From: Annona cherimola
Taxonomy: Eukaryota > Streptophyta > Magnoliopsida > Magnoliales > Annonaceae
Reading direction: 5' to 3'
Assembly (NCBI GenBank): GCA_030490835.1
Contig: CM059975.1
Location: 6,723,579 to 6,787,578 of the forward strand
Length of the DNA: 64,000 nucleotides
The notes below the pieces were generated by a model that saw nothing but the letters and a program-made list of their open reading frames with translations, searched no databases and was not told the DNA's origin. Numbering within the stretch: position 1 is the stretch's first letter; each line of letters opens with the position of its first letter. A program made the translations under genes and the position numbers. Shown here in pieces: positions 49,296 through 60,925 of the stretch.

Positions 49296-50629
49296 CTACA
49301 TTACATAGAGCCACCACCCATCAAATTTAGTTTAACTTTAATCTATAAATGTTCAGACGTGCATCACATTAATTTTAAATTATATTTTTACAAAATAAAG
49401 TCGGTCGAATTAAACGATACGATTGGTCAAATTGTATAGTGGACGCTTTAACTGCTGCAGTGCTCCCATTCCGACATGATTCTTCGGACAATTTTACATT
49501 GAGCGATGAATCGCTACGTAGTAGTAAAAAGTAAGCGTCTAGTGGTTTTTAAGGTTAGAATTCACTGGCGGACGTATTTTTCATTTGCCCCTCTATAGCA
49601 ACGAAATTCGTTTCTTGTTACTAAATACATACTAACTTCGGACTTTAATGATTTGGTTTATGAATGGTTACAGATGTTTACTGCGGTTAAGTCAATGAAA
49701 TTTATTTGACAGAATAAATAACTTAAATTTAAATATTATATGTTTTGTGTAATCTATTTGGTAATAGGAAAAAGTTCTAAAAAATTCCTCCACTGTATTC
49801 ACCAATTTTGACACAATTTCATATTTTAACTACCTATCCTACTTTTTTTTAATTATTATCTCTACATTTTATTCATTTTTTTTACATTTATCCATACTAA
49901 CTACCCAATTTATTTTATCTTTATTTTATTTAATTATAATCATTACCCCTCTTATATAACATCACCTTCTCATTTAAATTTTTTTTTCCTACAATCTTTT
50001 GCTCATTTTTTCCGCATTAACGAAATGAACCTAAAGATGAATATTAAAATAAATTAATGAAATATTGACTTACCCTCACATTACAAAAAAAGAACTTTTC
50101 GTAACACCAAAATTTGAGTTGTTAAGTTAGTCTTAAAAAGCTTTAGTGAAAATATTTTAAAGTCATCACGGAAAGTATTGTCGTAAAAAGATTATTTTTT
50201 GAAATATGTTAGTGTTGCTAAAAGTTAATTTTTAGTTACAATAATTATTCATTTCACTAAATAGTGTCTTTTACAACAAAAGTGCTAAGCATTATTAAAA
50301 ACATGTTGCAAAATGTTCATTTCTTATAATTTCATAAGCTTTGGATTTTAGGGTTGGGGCAATCAAGGAAATATGGAAGTAGGCAAGTAAATATTTTTGA
50401 AAAGTGTAAGAGTGATGGTATAAAAAATAAAATATATGGACAAAAATATAAAAAATTGTTACATAGTTAAAACTATCAAATCATTTTTTATTTTTTTTTG
50501 AAAAATATGCATGAAAGAGAGAGAAAAGTAGGTATTCCACCTAACCAAATGTTCCATAACTACTATTTCACAAAATATAATTAAATGTTCAGATAAGTTA
50601 AAATTATAATTTTAGTAGCATCAAACTTA

Positions 50630-50892
50630 GGGTGTGTTTGGAAATGATAAAAAATTTTAATGAAAAAATTTTGATTTAAAAGTTTTTAAAATAGTTAAAA
50701 AATAATGTAATATGATAAAGATAATGACTAGAAGTAAAGAGAATGATGTTAAAATATATATTAGTTATATATGTAATTGTCTAAAAATAATTGAAAAGTA
50801 TATTAGTTATATAAAAAATAATTAAAAATTAGATAATTCTTGAGAGTAAAAAATTTTATATTAAAAAGTTTCTGTAGTAGCCAAACATGCCC
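50630..50892. mobile_element. PIF/Harbinger-like MITE, family E, copy E3
   Basis: Starts GGGTGTGTTTGG and ends CCAAACATGCCC, with a TTA target duplication on both sides, the usual PIF/Harbinger (Tourist) target. Confidence 0.75.
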
Positions 50893-51204
50893 TTAATGTA
50901 TTATCATGAAAACTAAAATGAACAAAATTTAAACTTTGGGGATGTTTGGAAACAATTGCCCATGGGGTGGGACAAGGAGCTATGAGGTACAATTTCTGAG
51001 GCCATTTATTAATCAAATAGTAACTAGATTTTTTCACTTTTATTCCAATATTTTAATCATTGTTTACTAATGATCCTTTAACAAACTTATTTATTTCAAC
51101 TTTGCTCTATCATTTCATATCCATTAAACAATTTTTAAAATATTTTATTTTCTACTCCCTACTCTATCCCATAATCCTTACAAAATTTAAATTATCAAAT
51201 GTCC

Positions 51205-51447
51205 TTTTAGAGTGTGTTTTGGAAATGTAAGTTGGGAGTAGGAAAGTGAGAAATTTTTAAATAACTATATGAGTGATGTAATATTATAGGGAAAAAGTGA
51301 TAATAAATAAGTTAATTGTAAAAAAATGATTAGAATATGCATAAAAATGGAAAAGTAAGGTTGTTAAGAGTAGTTAAGACATTAAATGCACATGAGAGAC
51401 TATGATCATCCACTCCCCTCCCCTTAATACGTTCCCAAACAAACCCT
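51205..51447. mobile_element. PIF/Harbinger-like MITE, family E, diverged copy
   Basis: Left AGAGTGTGTTTTGGAAATG and right CCCAAACAAACCCTTA are inverted. A related but more worn block precedes it (about 50937-51204) and another lies at 52126-52390, so 49.0-52.4 kb is largely made of this family. Confidence 0.5.
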
Positions 51448-54400
51448 TAGTATTAAAGTATTTATCACTTTTAATTTATCTTTCAATTAAAATCGAATTT
51501 ATTTTTATTCTAGTTATGCTCTTTATCTTGATCCCCTTGTGTGTGATAAGCCTCACAAAGTTATTAACATCACAATGCACAAGATGCACACATGGTCCGG
51601 TGACCATTGTTCACACTTAGGATGAGAAGAAAATGGGATTAGGGTGGAATGTAATCTCCCATTTCTCAAAAAAAATTTCCATTTTCAAAAAATAACAACA
51701 TATTTTTTTATTTTCAAGGCACCGTTTTCCAATCTCAATATATTTTTTTCTCATTTTTAATGCAAAGCAATACTTTCTTCATCCTACATTCTCGTCTCAT
51801 GTAAGGTACTGTATGAATTGTGGTGAGAATTTTGGATGATATGGGAATTAAGAAAGAAAATATTTTAAAATTTATGTGAATAATATGATAAGATTTTTGT
51901 AAATTTGAAATAAATAGGGTTCTTGAAAGAAAAATAATTAAATTATAGAAGCAAAGTCAGAAAAGTAAAGTTTTTGAATGATTAAGATGTCAAATCATTT
52001 ATGAAAAATATGTTAGAGAGACAAGAAATATAAAAAACAATGGATGCATGTTTTTTAGTTGAGAATGTCTACATCCATGTAAAAAGATTTTCTAGAATAA
52101 ATAACTCAAAAAAAATTGTCTTCCATGGTGTTTGTTTAATAGTAAAATTTTTCGATCTAAAACTTTTTGCTCTATACAACTATCCTATTTCCAAATCATT
52201 TTCTTAAATCTTCTTATACACTTACCATATTTTTTAATTATTTCTACGCGACTACTCATACAATTAACCTATCTAGTTTAATTTTATTCATTTTACTTTT
52301 CATCATTATCTCTATCATATTATATATAGTTTTTACATTTAAAAAATTTTTACAATAAAAAATTTTTACCTAAAGGTTTTATTACTACCCAGATACACAA
52401 AAGGATGTGGGCCTGTGTCTTCCACTAACTTACATAAGCATTTCGGGTCATTACAAGTAGGGTGTAAACCCAATCCTATTTTTAATCATATTTTAATCCA
52501 ACCTAATTTTAATTCTATAGAAATTGCTTTGGTTCGGAATAGAAATGAGTTAATAAATATATAATATTTAAATATATTTTGCTTAATTAAATATATTTTA
52601 AAATATAAATTTATATGAAAAATAAAAATCATCCTTTTTATAGAAATATTTCCAATTTTAAGACTTATACAAAAAATAATTGTTAAGATTATTGCTAAAT
52701 AATCTTATTTCAAAGCAATAATATCTAGTTAATTTCTATACATTAGCATGGCTATTTTTTGATAATCTATTATATTTTACACTAATATATGAAATGGGGT
52801 CGGGTTAGATTAACATTCATCTAACCCAAACTAACCTATTTTTAAAATCAGGTTGATTTAATTTGAATTATATTAGTTCTAAAATACGGAACCCGACTTA
52901 TTATAAATCAAGGTTGGTTGGTGAGGTTTCGGCTCAAGATCATCCCTATTTACATGCCCGAGGACAAGCGGCGGTCACGCGGATGTGGCTTGGAATGGAA
53001 TGAGCGTTTTGAGGAGACGAGGGCAGTTGCGTCTTTTTCTATACAGGTTTCGGAAATCACGGGCCGGAAATCTGGGCAAAACAGCGCCCGACGGAAAGGC
53101 GTGCGTATCAGTGAATGATTAGATGCAGGTCAGTCACAATACGCGCGTGTTAGAATCTCTGCATTCTTTTTATGATAGCCATTATACCTTCCTTCGCTGC
53201 TTTTTATTATTCCTCAGCCAATATGCACTCTGGAAACGTGCAGCCCTGCGATAGGCTGCGAAACAGCCACAACCCCCCAGGCTGCAAAAGAGTTTCTTAT
53301 AGATGACCCTAAATCATTCCTCCCAAAGGATTTGATGTAGGACACTCAAAACGGACGGTTAGATTGGCAGTTTTGGACGCTAGCCAATCGCTAGTCCGCA
53401 TGCACCATGGCGTTCGTCGTCCCGCCTCTGCCCCACCGTAGACAAAAGCGTGTTTACTTTCCAGCGTCCGCATCTAGGATAAGACCCAAACCGTACCCTG
53501 CAAGGACATGGTAGCATGATTGTGGCTACTGTACACGCACGTCATGCGTATCATCCGATTCCATCAATCCAATCCGTCCATTATGCGAAACCCATGAAAC
53601 ATGATGCAGCGGCCGGTTGCTGTAGAGGCTGCCTGCCTGCTTTCTAGGCGATCAACTCAAGCTCTTGGCCGACGGAACCGGGTCGTAACTCGTAAATACA
53701 AACAAGGCCACGTTTGGGAAGTGAGCAGGAAAGGAGAGATTCTCGACCTGACCTTAAATAATAGTTGAAGTTGGGAGGCTGGAGAGAGGGAGAGGGTGTC
53801 ACATGTGTGGGTGGGGTGGGGTGGGGTGGGGTGGGGCATGGTAAAGTAAAAGGAATAAGCTAACGTGGCCACATGGGGAAAGGGACGTGGCTGGGGGCAT
53901 TGCCAGGAAAGGAGGGAGGATGGGTGTGGCAGGCTGCTGGAGGAGCTGAAATTTAAGAAAAGTGGTGTGGGAGGCTGAGGCTGATAGAGAAAGGAGCTTT
54001 GTCAGATATATGTTGATTGGCAGGGCGAGTGTGGGTGCGCGTCCCCATCCCAGCATCGGCCCTGCCCTGAAAATTCCTTTCCAGGAAGACCGACAGTCCT
54101 TGTCCCTGACCAAAGCTGCAAGCTACAGCACTTGTCATGAGAGATGCTCAAGTCCAGCAACTTGGGTGATTTTTTTCCCCCCCGACGAGACAAATTTTTG
54201 AGTGGGAATAGTTGGCCAGGAGCTTCTTTTGCTTCGGCAGCATGGGATTCTTGGACTGCGTAGAAAAAGCCAAAAAGAAAAGGGCAAAGGAAGAAGATTC
54301 TGTGTTTTTTAATCCATGGGGATGGATTGATTGGTGGTGCTTTCTTATTTTCTTCATCGGAAGAATTGACCTGGTGTGCCATCTCACGTGCATCTCGGCT

Positions 54401-55038
54401 TTTCTAAGGTATGTTTTCCAGCATGTGTGGTGCTGTAGACTAACATAAATAAATAACACAACCCAGCTGGGTGTTGTATGTCAAGCATATATATGAATAT
54501 ATAGACGTATCAATATATAGCTAGCATGAAGCCTCTTGAGAACTAAAATCAACAACTGCTCTTTCATCTTGTAATGCGGAATTGCTAGTAGATCCATAAG
54601 ATCGAAGACCGAACACAAGAGTAAGCATGCATGCAAAAAAACGTGTTTGCACCTACCAATGACCAAGATGATCGAGGTGGGGGAGAGAGAGAGAGGGAGA
54701 GCTGTATCAAGCTGGCCGTAATTATAAAAATGAAAAGTAAATTTGAAATTAGAAAGATTAGACTAAAGCCAAGTATTTAGCTAAAATGCAAGACAATGCA
54801 AGAGAAAAGGTCAGAGAAACTTTAATTTGAAAGGTGGTATGTGAATTTGTCAGGGAAAAGAGCGGTTTAGAAACCCAATCAGGCTGTCTGAAGAACTTGA
54901 AATTTAAATAAATAAATAAACTGAAACGAACAATCTCCTACTGGAAACACAAGCTAGTTGAGTGCATGTTAGAGAACATGTATATGATCAGAAGAGAACT
55001 AACAGTGGATGTGTATATGGGTAGAAAAGTAACTGAAA

Positions 55039-55078
<40 letters not shown>

Positions 55079-55081
<3 letters not shown>

Positions 55082-55162
55082 GCTTGGCTCCTCGCACGCC
55101 ACCCACAGGAGCCGATCAATAAAGCGATTGGTCTCTACGTGTGGCATACAGGGAGCCAGGCA
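55079..55162 (-). ncRNA. MIR160: MIR160 precursor hairpin 1
   Basis: On the minus strand the 5' arm 55162-55142 is a perfect 21-nt miR160 (starts TGCCTGGCTCCC, ends TATGCCA). The 3' arm 55099-55079 is the star (starts GCGTGCGAGG, ends AAGCATA). They pair with 2-nt 3' overhangs: 14 Watson-Crick pairs, 3 G-U and 2 mismatches over 19 positions, with a loop of about 42 nt. miR160 represses auxin response factors of the ARF10/16/17 group. A second hairpin lies 78 bases upstream on the same strand, so both may share one primary transcript. A (GA)n tract directly follows the star. Confidence 0.93.
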
Positions 55163-55239
55163 AAACCCATTTCATCTTCCTTCCTCTCTTCCTTTTTATT
55201 ACCACGAGAGCAAGAGAGAGAGAGAGAGAGAGAGAACGT

Positions 55240-55324
55240 CATGCTTGGCTCCTCGCACGCCACCCACATGAGCCAATCCATGGAGCGAATTGATCTCTAC
55301 GTGTGGCATACAGGGAGCCAGGCA
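55240..55324 (-). ncRNA. MIR160: MIR160 precursor hairpin 2
   Basis: The mature strand 55324-55304 is identical to that of hairpin 1. The star 55260-55240 differs only at its last base (G for A). The loop sequence differs at several positions but keeps the length, so this is a local tandem duplication of a unit of about 160 bp including the flanking (GA)n tract, with both stems preserved. The lower stem extends by a few more pairs (GTC with GAC). It is the upstream, promoter-proximal hairpin on the minus strand. Confidence 0.92.
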
Positions 55325-55536
55325 CGACCCATTTTTCACCTGTCTTTCCTTCCTCAATCACCTCCGCCGCCTTCCTTCCTTTGCCCTCTGCTTCTTCCCA
55401 TCCCGGAGAAAGAGACGTTTCTGAACGGCTCCACCTTTCCCTCTTCCCCTCCTCCTCTCCCCTTCTAACGGCGCTAACCCAGGGGAGCAGACCAAGAGAG
55501 AGGTAGAGGTGAGAGTCTGAGGAGAAGAAGACCGAA

Positions 55537-55610
55537 ATTTATAAGCACAAGCAGGAATGTTCCCGCACAAATAATAATAATAATTACAATAAATAATAAA
55601 TTATTTTATA
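55537..55610 (-). promoter_or_regulatory. Possible promoter of the MIR160 pair
   Basis: Two TATA-like boxes on the minus strand (TATAAAATA at 55602-55610, and TATAAAT near 55538-55545) lie about 215-285 bp upstream of the first hairpin, a usual distance for a plant pri-miRNA start. The assignment is positional only. The AT-rich stretch nearby could give such matches by chance. Confidence 0.25.
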
Positions 55611-56906
55611 ATAGCAGTAGTAGTAATAATAAATAGAAAATCTATTGATAGAACCTGAAAACTTTTGTTAGTCACGTGATCACATGACCTTGTACTTCCC
55701 GTATATCTTCTATACGCGGGCCAACTCTTCTCTATCTCAACCTTTCATCAGGTTACACCCGCGATGATCATCGACCCCACAAAAATCGTAAGCCAATCCC
55801 ATGTCATAGAAGCTATACCATCCCCAATCAATCCCTTGGATAAACTTGAAGGTTACACAGCCGCAACCCGATGGACCACTGAACCCCCTGGCCGACCCCG
55901 CCTCCATTCTTAGGAAATCGCCAGCCCTGCGGTTGGCTGGCATTTTACCATATTCTCACAAATGCGGCAAAAATCTATTCCAGATTAGAACATTTTATTG
56001 TCACGAAACATTTGACAGTCCTGATTTGGATGACCACGAGATGGATGTAAAATGGACGGCGATAATCTTCGTGATTTGTAAGCGCGAGAATACTGTACTC
56101 TGGCTTGTGCGGTGGCTACGTGTCCTGGTACTCTGCCGGTATGCTAGTATTTTGATTTTAACGTGAGATTTTACACATGTTTGAAACGTTGCGCTTCCTC
56201 TGTTACATTATGTTTTGGCGAAATATCAGCAGTCGATATCTCGGCAATTAAAAGAGATTCCGGGTGGATCCCGCCCATGTCCCCGTGCTTTCGCAATCCA
56301 TTAAGAGCATTTAACACTCCAGATCTTATTCCCCATGCGCAGGTCGAAGCTCCCCCTGAAATACTACCATGGGCCCCTTTAACACTCCACGTCTTCATTC
56401 TGTTTTCCACCCATACAGATTAGCATCTCCCAACGACCATAGGAAAAACACAGCATCCTTGTCTGAAGGATGCTTGAAGTGGTCTCTTTTAATCACAAAT
56501 ATTCCCTGGATAATGGTAATTAGAATTGAAAATAGATAATAACCCCCTTTTTTTGTTATGAACACATATTCTAACTCTAGCGTTCTAATTAGACTCGTTT
56601 AGTGCAGACCCAACCCATGTATATTTTTATTAATTTAATTATGATGACCATCTTTAATCTAAAAATGAATATATTTTTTGAAGTTTGAATGGCACATCAA
56701 ATACCACTGTAGCATAATTGATCTTCGGCGAGAATAGTGGCAACGATTGTCCAGCAATGTCATTGTCATAGCTCTGTCGCTGATGTCTATGACAGATGAG
56801 TTTAGCAACTTTGTTGCTGCTACCCATTGGCCGCAGTGCAAAAGCCACGATGTCAGCCACAAATATTGTCACAAAAGCTCAGTCAGGTACAAAATATTGT
56901 CACTAC

Positions 56907-57187
56907 GCGTGTGTTTGGTAATAAATAAAACTTTTGATGAAAATTTTTAAAAAATAAAAGTTGTCAAATGATGTGATATTGTAGGGTAATGATGAGGAGC
57001 AAAAAAAAAAACTTAAAATAACTAGGTTAGTTGTATTGGTAGTTGTGTAAAAATGATTGAAAAGTAGGATTGTTGTATAGAAAGATGTGTAAAAAAAATA
57101 ATTAAAAAAAGAGTAATCATGGAGAGTGAAAAGTTTTAGATTGAAAAATTTTAACTTGACAACTTTTGCAAATTGTCAAATACACCC
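56907..57187. mobile_element. PIF/Harbinger-like MITE, family E, copy E4
   Basis: Starts GCGTGTGTTTGG and ends AATACACCC, with TAC on both sides. Body similar to E1. Confidence 0.7.
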
Positions 57188-59137
57188 TACAATTGAAAGT
57201 TGCTGTCAGGTACAATGTTGCTGCTTGCAACTTTAAGTCCCTAAAATATTCAAATGAATCCCTGATAAAGCAAAGAAATGAAAAAGGATAAAAGCCTACA
57301 ACATATGTTGTTAAAAGCTAGTGGCCAATTTAGCAAATGAGATATAATCTTTTAATTCCTTTAAGATTAAGCAATTGCTTAGATAAGGTGACTTGGAGAC
57401 TACTGCTGCAACATATTACTTTTAGTAACGATATTTGTTGCCAATATCGCAGATGGATGAGTTTGCTGAAAATATATAGTTGGTAATATCCATTAAAAAC
57501 AATATGTTAGCAACAATATAAGTAAAATAAATGAAATTTATTGTAATGTTGTGTATATTTATAGTGTTGCTATGAGTGTAGTTTTTAGAAAAATATTCTT
57601 ACTCCAAAAGTTAAGGAGGGAGTTTATCACATTTCACTAATAATTTGTGATATTAAAATGCCCACTTAGGTCATTATTTAGAAGATGAAGTAGTTGATGT
57701 GAGTGTATATAAGAGTGTGCATGGAAAGAGGTCCTCCATATAAAGTTGATGAAGATACTTGCCTCGTTTATCTTTCCCCAAGAGTCGTCCTTCATTAGTT
57801 GTCCATTCATCCAGGTGAGTAATACAATAAAAAAATAAGATGCCTACTTAGAATGAATGTTCTTAGCCAGCAATTCGACAAAACTTATCGCGATATTTTG
57901 ATATTATCTGATTCATGACGCCACATAATTGAGATTTTCATCGTGCACAATATTCTAAATATTCATCATTACTTATCCTCCCACGAGATGATCACACGCA
58001 TGCATACTTAAGAAAAACATATTATTACAAGATTATCCTAAATTTGCTAACATTAGCAACTTGTTTGTAGCACAAGCTAGATCATCAAAGAAAGCATATG
58101 TTAGGGTTTATAAATACAACTTTAATTAAGCTTTAGAGAGGACGGAAGAAAAAAAAAACAAAGCCCCTTGGGACCTTAGCCAAATGGATCGTTGCTCAAA
58201 ACAACTTCTTCCAACTTGGATAGAAATATATTTTCTTATACAATAAGAAGCCAAATCATGTAATTTCTTTCTCTAAAACATTAGGCCATTTCAGGGGGCC
58301 AGGCCAGCCACACTCAAGAAATCCAATTCCTCTGCCGGTCATGTGTTGGCTGCATTGAGATATCTAGCTCATGATTTTGTCCTCACAAAGGGGTGAAATG
58401 CATTCATCACCTAGTTCGTAAGTGGTGCCTTTTCAGGTCCATGGAACGGATAAAAGCGCCCGACAAAAGGTCAAAAGCAAAATGGGTAAGAAAACAAATC
58501 ATTTTTAAGTGCATGTATGCATGAAAGGGATTGGTACACTAAACTTCCCATGTTTCCCGGTAGCATGCAACTTTTGTTACATCCGTCCCATGTCGGCCTG
58601 GCTACATACTGATCATTTCCCCTTACATTGATCACCTTCCTACTTGATACTCTGCTCATACGTAACTAATCTCTAGTAGAACCTGAAGATTATACTATTG
58701 GTTCTAGCCGCAACACAAGATTTTCAAATAAATTTCATGACATTACATGCAACGTGAATTCACTTGACTATGATTTCGACCCAAATGGGTATAAGAGGAC
58801 AGCGATATTTTTGCGAATTAATGCGTATATATCACATTCCATTAGTAACCACTTTCAATATTATTGTCAGGAGGTGAATTCCCCTCCCCCAAACCAAAGG
58901 TCCAAAAATAAATTACAAATTTTCTTATAAGAGTACTGTGATGATGGTTTGAATTCCATCAGATCAACTAAAAAGGTGAAAGGGAAAAAATATGTAGAGG
59001 ATTATGTGAATGTGCTGGTTAGGTAGGCGCGTCATTAGTAACACATGCGTTTGCACGCGTGAAAGAAATTTTTGAAGAGGAGGAATTGAAGAAAGAAGAA
59101 GAAAATTCTAGTGTCATATAAGTTTATTTACATTGAA
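57188..59137. other. Intergenic, no gene seen
   Basis: Single-copy AT-rich sequence with a weak TTGTTGCCAATATCG-type repeat near 57.4 kb. The longest ORF (62 residues at 58471-58659) matches no known family. Confidence 0.5.
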
Positions 59138-59152
59138 TATATATATATATAT

Positions 59153-59523
59153 GGGATTTATTCCAGTGCATGCGATTGCACTGTGCAGTCCATGCACTGT
59201 GGTCCCCACCTGATCATAAATGGAAAATCCACCCCACCCATTGTATTTAGAATTATTCACTTTAATAGCATACCAATTTTCATCCAAATCCAACATGTAT
59301 ATAGTCCTCATCTTAAAATGGTGCAAAATCAACGTAATAAAATAGTTTAATGTAAATATCAAGTTTAAAGTGATTTTTTCAACATCTAAACCGTCTAAAG
59401 TATGATTTATATATGAATAAATGAGTGTATAAAGTTTTATTACAATCTAATATGTGTGGGGTCCATTTTACAGCCGACTGCACCGTAATTATGGTGCAGT
59501 CGGACTGCACAGGATCGGATCTC
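59153..59523 (+). mobile_element. TA-flanked element, family B, copy B2
   Basis: Full-length copy in the orientation opposite to B1, bounded by (TA)n at 59138-59152 and 59524-59541. It carries TGCACTGTGCAGTCCATGCA near the left end and a GGTGCAGTCGGACTGCAC end on the right. It has no ORF of note. Confidence 0.72.
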
Positions 59524-60541
59524 ATATATATATATATATATTCGTAATAACTGCTGTAATAGGTAGAAGTTACGGTGGACATTGACAGAACTTGTCCCGG
59601 ATGTAGTAGCTCTGAGAGGCGATGACAAGCATATTTCGTCGGGACTGAGGAATGCATATGCATGCCTTCTGTCTTTTGGCTACTTAACCAATAGCTCCTT
59701 TTCCTACCTTGCCTTGCCCCATTCTCGGCAACGCAGCAGAATTGAAGGGAAATAGCTGTTGCCTGTTGTGGATGGAACTGACCGCTTAATAGCTACATCG
59801 TCTTGCTCTTCTTCCGTCTCTCTCCCTTCTTTCCCCAGATATTAATTAGCGGCATCAAAGTCGCGTATACACCAATACGTATAGATTAGATGCCAAGCTA
59901 GAGGACAAAACTCAGGATACATGGTTCATCAGTCAAGCTACATGCGGTGCATGTCACCATCCTAGTCTTAGATAATATAGTTTTCTTTATACATAATCTT
60001 CAATTACTATAGGCTTAAATAATATCAAACGGGTTTACATAAAAAGAAATATGTCAAATGGGCGATAATTATATACTTCACCTAATCAGATCATCTAAAG
60101 TCATTTTTACCCCAAAATAATTCTCTTATATATTCAAATCACATCAGCTTTACGAAATTTATTCAACCATCTTCGAGGTGGATTCTCCCATAGAAAGAAA
60201 GTGCACGTTGAGCACCATATATGGAAAGTTATTGTTTTACATTTGTACACACGTAGCTAGGTACATTGTTCTAACGCTGACCATTGGTCGTGTATAAAAT
60301 TAAATCACAAATTCAAATTGGAAGATATATGCTACATCCAACTGGAGCATATTGAGAAATTAAATTCAATGGTTGCAAAAAGCAAGACGTGCTTTTGACT
60401 GGAGGTTTGGATGGTCCAATCAATGAGATAAAAGACGAGGTTGGTTGGTTTTGCGGAAGTCAGTCTGGGTCCGGCAAAACTAGGACCAGAGGTTTTTTTT
60501 TAATATTTTTCTGACTGGCGACGTGGAAACTATATATATAT

Positions 60542-60908
60542 GGAATATATTCTGGTGCAGCATGCTGCACCGGAATTTTCGGTGCAGCATCGCTGAAATG
60601 GGCCCCACATGATCATGAAATCATGATCTACTCCACCCATTGTATTTAGAATAATGTATTCTATTACCATACCAATTTTCATCCCAATCAGATATGTATA
60701 TGGCCCCCATCTGAAAATGGTATAAATACAACGTAATAAAATAGTTTGATGTAAATAACAACTTTAAAGTATCTGATTTGGATGAAAATTGGTATGGTAA
60801 TAGAATACATTATTCTAAATACAATGTGTGGAGTAGATCATGATTTCATAATCATATGAGGCCTATTTTTGGGCTACTGCACCGCTGTTCTGGTGCAGTG
60901 AACAGCTC
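60542..60908. mobile_element. Foldback element, family A, copy A5
   Basis: An isolated full-length copy with both arms, bounded by (TA)n at 60531-60541 and 60909-60925. The terminal sequence TGCTGCACCGGAATTTTCGG pairs within itself and against the right end. Confidence 0.75.
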
Positions 60909-60925
60909 TATATATATATATATAT

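Larger units (their letters stand above)
48246..55078. other. Intergenic, MITE-rich, no protein gene seen
   Basis: 48246-49015 is PRMC 3' flank and unique sequence. 49016-52400 is dominated by family E MITEs. 52440-52920 has GGGTTCGG-like hAT debris. 52920-54720 is GC-richer single-copy sequence with ORFs of up to 126 residues that overlap each other on both strands and match nothing known; part may be transcribed 3' of MIR160. Confidence 0.5.

Noticed and set aside
53799..54459. Several overlapping ORFs of 78-126 residues on both strands
   Set aside because: Mutually overlapping, no splice-consistent extension, no family resemblance; left as intergenic.
55139..55468. 109- and 101-residue ORFs across the MIR160 pair
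   Set aside because: They run over the two hairpins and (GA)n tracts on the opposite strand and look like no protein.
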